Assembly: GCA_004005435.1 (NCBI GenBank)
Contig: RZWH01000010.1
Span: 1-64,000 of the forward strand
Length of the DNA stretch: 64,000 nt
DNA from: Rhodobacteraceae bacterium CCMM004
GTDB lineage: Bacteria > Pseudomonadota > Alphaproteobacteria > Rhodobacterales > Rhodobacteraceae
Reading direction: 5' to 3'
Shown here: one piece after another, positions 62,273 through 64,000 of the stretch
Numbering within the stretch: position 1 is the stretch's first letter
How the letters are laid out: the number at the start of each line of letters is the position of its first letter
Notes under the pieces: generated by a model
Databases searched by the model: none
Seen by the model: only the letters and a program-made list of their open reading frames with translations
What the model was told of the DNA's origin: nothing
Made by a program: the position numbers and the translations under genes

Positions 62273-62506
62273 ATGGATATCCGGCAGATTTTTGGGAACA
62301 ATCTCAAGCACTACAGAACTTTAGCTGATATGAGCCAGGCGGCGTTGGCCGTGAAGATGGGCGTGGATCGCGCCCATGTGAGTTCGATGGAGCGCGGCCA
62401 ACAGAACGTCACCATCATCACGCTTTGGCACGCCGCGCTGGCGCTGGAAGTGCGGCCGGATCTTTTGTTGAGGGAAAGCGCTACCGAGGACGTTGAACAG
62501 ACGTAA
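62273..62506 (+). CDS. qseC: Small XRE-family HTH regulator, QseC-like
   Basis: The 77-residue protein is a single Cro/C1-type HTH domain (NLKHYRTLADMSQAALAVKM, VDRAHVSSMERGQQNVTIIT). It diverges from the qseM-like gene, with operator-like dyads between. In ICEMlSymR7A QseC represses and tunes qseM so that only some cells can transfer. The assignment rests on size, fold and arrangement. Transcription ends at a strong hairpin overlapping its stop codon. Confidence 0.68.
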   Translation: MDIRQIFGNNLKHYRTLADMSQAALAVKMGVDRAHVSSMERGQQNVTIITLWHAALALEVRPDLLLRESATEDVEQT

Positions 62507-62533
62507 GCCCCGCCCGGTGTCCCGGGCGGGGCT
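62506..62533. terminator. Strong convergent hairpin between qseC-like and DUF736 genes
   Basis: AGCCCCGCCCGG (62506-62517), loop TGTC, CCGGGCGGGGCT (62522-62533) form a perfect 12-bp stem between convergent stop codons. It would stop transcription from both sides, although no long T-tract follows. Confidence 0.8.
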
Positions 62534-62546
62534 GAGGTCGCGGTGC

Positions 62547-62882
62547 TCAGTCGCCGTTCTTCCGGCGTGCCCGGGACCAGATGAGGCTGAAGGTCTCTTC
62601 GCCGCCTTCGACGACCGTGTCATCGAAGAGGTTGGCGTAGATCGGCTGGGTGAAGCTCGGATCGTCCAGCTTGAGGCTCAGATAGTCGCGGCTCTCGTTC
62701 GAGCGCTTCGACCAGGCGGCGCCGATCTCGGCGCGGCCGACGAAGACCCTGTGGGAGGGGGCGTTCTCGCCTGAGGTGCTGTCCTCGGGGACGATGCGGA
62801 CGTTCTGCGCCTGCACGTTGAGGGTGACGATTTCTCCGACGTATTCGTTGCCGGTCTTCTTGAAGGTTCCGATGGTGGCCAT
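62547..62882 (-). CDS. DUF736 protein
   Basis: The 111-residue protein matches DUF736: MATIGTFKKTGNEYVGEIVT, NVRIVPEDS, SHRVFVGRAEIGAAWSKRSN, YLSLKLDDPSFTQPIYANLF. The family is very common on alphaproteobacterial conjugative elements and may bind nucleic acid, without proof. It is convergent with the qseC-like gene across a hairpin. Confidence 0.92.
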   Translation of the reverse strand: MATIGTFKKTGNEYVGEIVTLNVQAQNVRIVPEDSTSGENAPSHRVFVGRAEIGAAWSKRSNESRDYLSLKLDDPSFTQPIYANLFDDTVVEGGEETFSLIWSRARRKNGD

Positions 62883-63449
62883 GTCATTTCTCCTATTGGC
62901 TTTCGATCCCGCGCCCGTCGCGGTCTCGATGGCGATCGTCAGGACCGGGACGATCCGCCGACGCAGCCCTTGGCCCGCAGCGCATGCGAAGGACGCCGGG
63001 GGCGGACTTTCTTGGACCCGTCAGGGTCGTCCCGCGAGGAATGGGCGAAGCCCAGGGGAAGAAAGTCCGAACCCGGCGTTGCGGCTGAGGCGGTCGAGGC
63101 GTCAGCCGATCCCGGTCAGATCAGCCCATTGAGAGGCCGTGACGGACGCGGGTGACGAGGGCATGGGACGAGAAATGACCGCCACCTTCGGACCGGGCAA
63201 TCCACCGGCAATGTCGGTCGGAGAAAGACAGGCTCTAGCGTGCAGAACGGCGTAGAGCATGTTCATCGCCAAGCTCTCCCGGCGATGCGAGAGTGTTTTC
63301 TCCCACTGAGGCTCGGCGGTGTTCGATATGTGCTGTGCTCGGTCGGCGCGCTCGAACGAGATCAGACGCGCTCAGCCGAACACCCATATTCGAGCTTCAA
63401 CGTGCCTCGCTCTATACCGTGATGCTGCATGGTCTTCGGCGGCGTAGTT
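62883..63449. other. 567-bp gene-free region in ICE backbone
   Basis: Open frames here are short and Arg-rich and show no family match. The left part holds a three-helix inverted-repeat structure (63003-63069). The remainder shows no gene, tRNA or terminator that I can support. Confidence 0.5.
63003..63069. repeat. Three-helix nested inverted-repeat structure
   Basis: Perfect 11-bp arms CGGACTTTCTT (63003-63013) and AAGAAAGTCCG (63059-63069) enclose two perfect 5-bp hairpins: GACCC-GTCA-GGGTC (63015-63028) and TGGGC-GAA-GCCCA (63042-63054). The set folds as a three-way junction in RNA or single-stranded DNA. It could be a structured RNA, an origin-type ssDNA element or a regulatory leader for DUF736; none is proven. 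Confidence 0.65.
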
Positions 63450-63920
63450 TCAGCGATCGTTCGCGAACGAACTCGCCTGCATGGCGTCTGTGTGCTGCCC
63501 ATCATCCTCACCGATGGGGTCGGCGAGGCTTGCGATCCGCACCCAAGCGGTTCCGGCGGTGACGATCCCGCCGATGATGGCGAAGGCCAGCGTCCAGCCT
63601 TCGGAAGCACCGCCGATCTGCGACAGTCCCTTGATCGCCGAGAACCCGGCAACGCCCGCAGGGGCCGCGAAGAGCGCGCCGATGGCGAGGCGGATCGGGA
63701 CGGACTGGACCTTGGCGAAGACGATCTGCCCAATGAGGTAGGTGAAGACGGCGGCAAACATACCAGCCACTAATGCCGCGATCACGCCCGCCTCGGTGTC
63801 GTAGACATACATGCCGACGCTCATCCCGACGAAGGCGGGCAGCGCGTAGACGGCGAGCGCGAACAGCACCCAGACGAGGAAGCCGAGGCCGATGACACTC
63901 AGTAAGGCTGATACGAACAT
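63450..63920 (-). CDS. Polytopic membrane protein of ICE backbone, unknown function
   Basis: The 156-residue product from ATG 63920 has about five hydrophobic segments (FVSALLSVIGLGFLVWVLFA, AGVIAALVAGMFAAVFTYLI, LAIGALFAAPAGVAGF, LAFAIIGGIVTAGTAW) and a polar C-terminal tail with DPIGEDDGQHTDA. I recognise no named family. The longer open frame upstream to 63977 adds residues unlike a membrane start. It may aid conjugation or be a maintenance gene. Confidence 0.6.
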   Translation of the reverse strand: MFVSALLSVIGLGFLVWVLFALAVYALPAFVGMSVGMYVYDTEAGVIAALVAGMFAAVFTYLIGQIVFAKVQSVPIRLAIGALFAAPAGVAGFSAIKGLSQIGGASEGWTLAFAIIGGIVTAGTAWVRIASLADPIGEDDGQHTDAMQASSFANDR

Positions 63921-64000
63921 GGGCGGACTCCTCTCATGGGATGCGCCTCCACCACCGCCATAGCGCTTAAGGAGCATAGCATATCGGCGGTGTTCACGGA

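Noticed and set aside
63030-63075. GAAGAAAGTCCGAACC resembles the RNase P RNA 5' signature GAGGAAAGTCCGGGC
   Set aside because: No P4 partner sequence or other conserved RNase P elements lie nearby; the similarity is explained by the inverted-repeat arm.

Overview
The window reads as chromosomal DNA of a GC-rich alphaproteobacterium of the Rhodobacterales (Roseobacter-type). This is suggested by the sarcosine oxidase soxB-soxD-soxA-soxG cluster, the fabI-lysE / pdxH / double cold-shock-domain / DUF192 / tRNA-Pro neighbourhood, ccmI-ruvX-DUF1289, and strong GC3 bias in the core genes. No CRISPR array or rRNA is visible.

Left island (1 to about 15.7 kb). Lower-GC DNA ends at dusA. A tyrosine integrase of the dusA-targeting type lies next to dusA, whose first codons are AT-rich and probably supplied by the element. 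The cargo is a mostly minus-strand set of exported or membrane proteins: a signal-peptide protein, a two-TM protein, an exported trypsin-like peptidase, a small exported protein, a 1795-residue protein with two alpha/beta-hydrolase domains, a CHAT caspase-like protease and TPRs, and an M15-like peptidase translationally coupled to it. I recognise no described system with this composition. A truncated IS5-type element lies at the left edge and a complete two-frame IS5-family element at 13.2-14.1 kb. One exported-protein gene carries a nonsense codon.

Core segment (15.7-34.6 kb). It holds dusA, a TauE/SafE exporter, DUF1289, ruvX, ccmI, sarcosine oxidase, Fe/Mn superoxide dismutase, small hypothetical genes, a host-attachment-family gene, xanthine phosphoribosyltransferase, a LysE exporter, fabI, pdxH, a cold-shock protein, DUF192, tRNA-Pro(TGG) and a sulfatase/phosphonate-monoesterase-like gene.

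Right island (34.6 kb to beyond the window). It begins at tRNA-Arg(CCG), which is preceded by a 43-nt 5' fragment of a second tRNA-Arg. Lower-GC cargo follows (LysR regulators, a YbhB-like protein, a quinone-oxidoreductase-like enzyme, a broken NIPSNAP gene, a PDH-E1/transketolase-like enzyme, Dps). Next comes a conjugation backbone of the Tra/Trb ICE class: DUF2274, trbI-G-F-L-K-J-E-D-C-B, a CopG-type protein, traG, a DUF3363 relaxase, a lytic transglycosylase, traF, DUF2840 and an AlpA/RdfS-like gene. Upstream lies what appears to be the transfer-control circuit known from ICEMlSymR7A: a qseM-like antiactivator, a divergent qseC-like repressor, and an fseA-like activator split over two frames (DUF6499 then DUF2285) that fuse exactly by a +1 shift at TTT-CCC-C. 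An AbiJ/Abi-C-like abortive-infection gene sits between fseA and rdfS. A 53-bp dyad covers the rdfS ribosome-binding site, and a three-helix inverted-repeat structure lies in an otherwise gene-free 567-bp gap. The far end and integrase of this element are outside the window.
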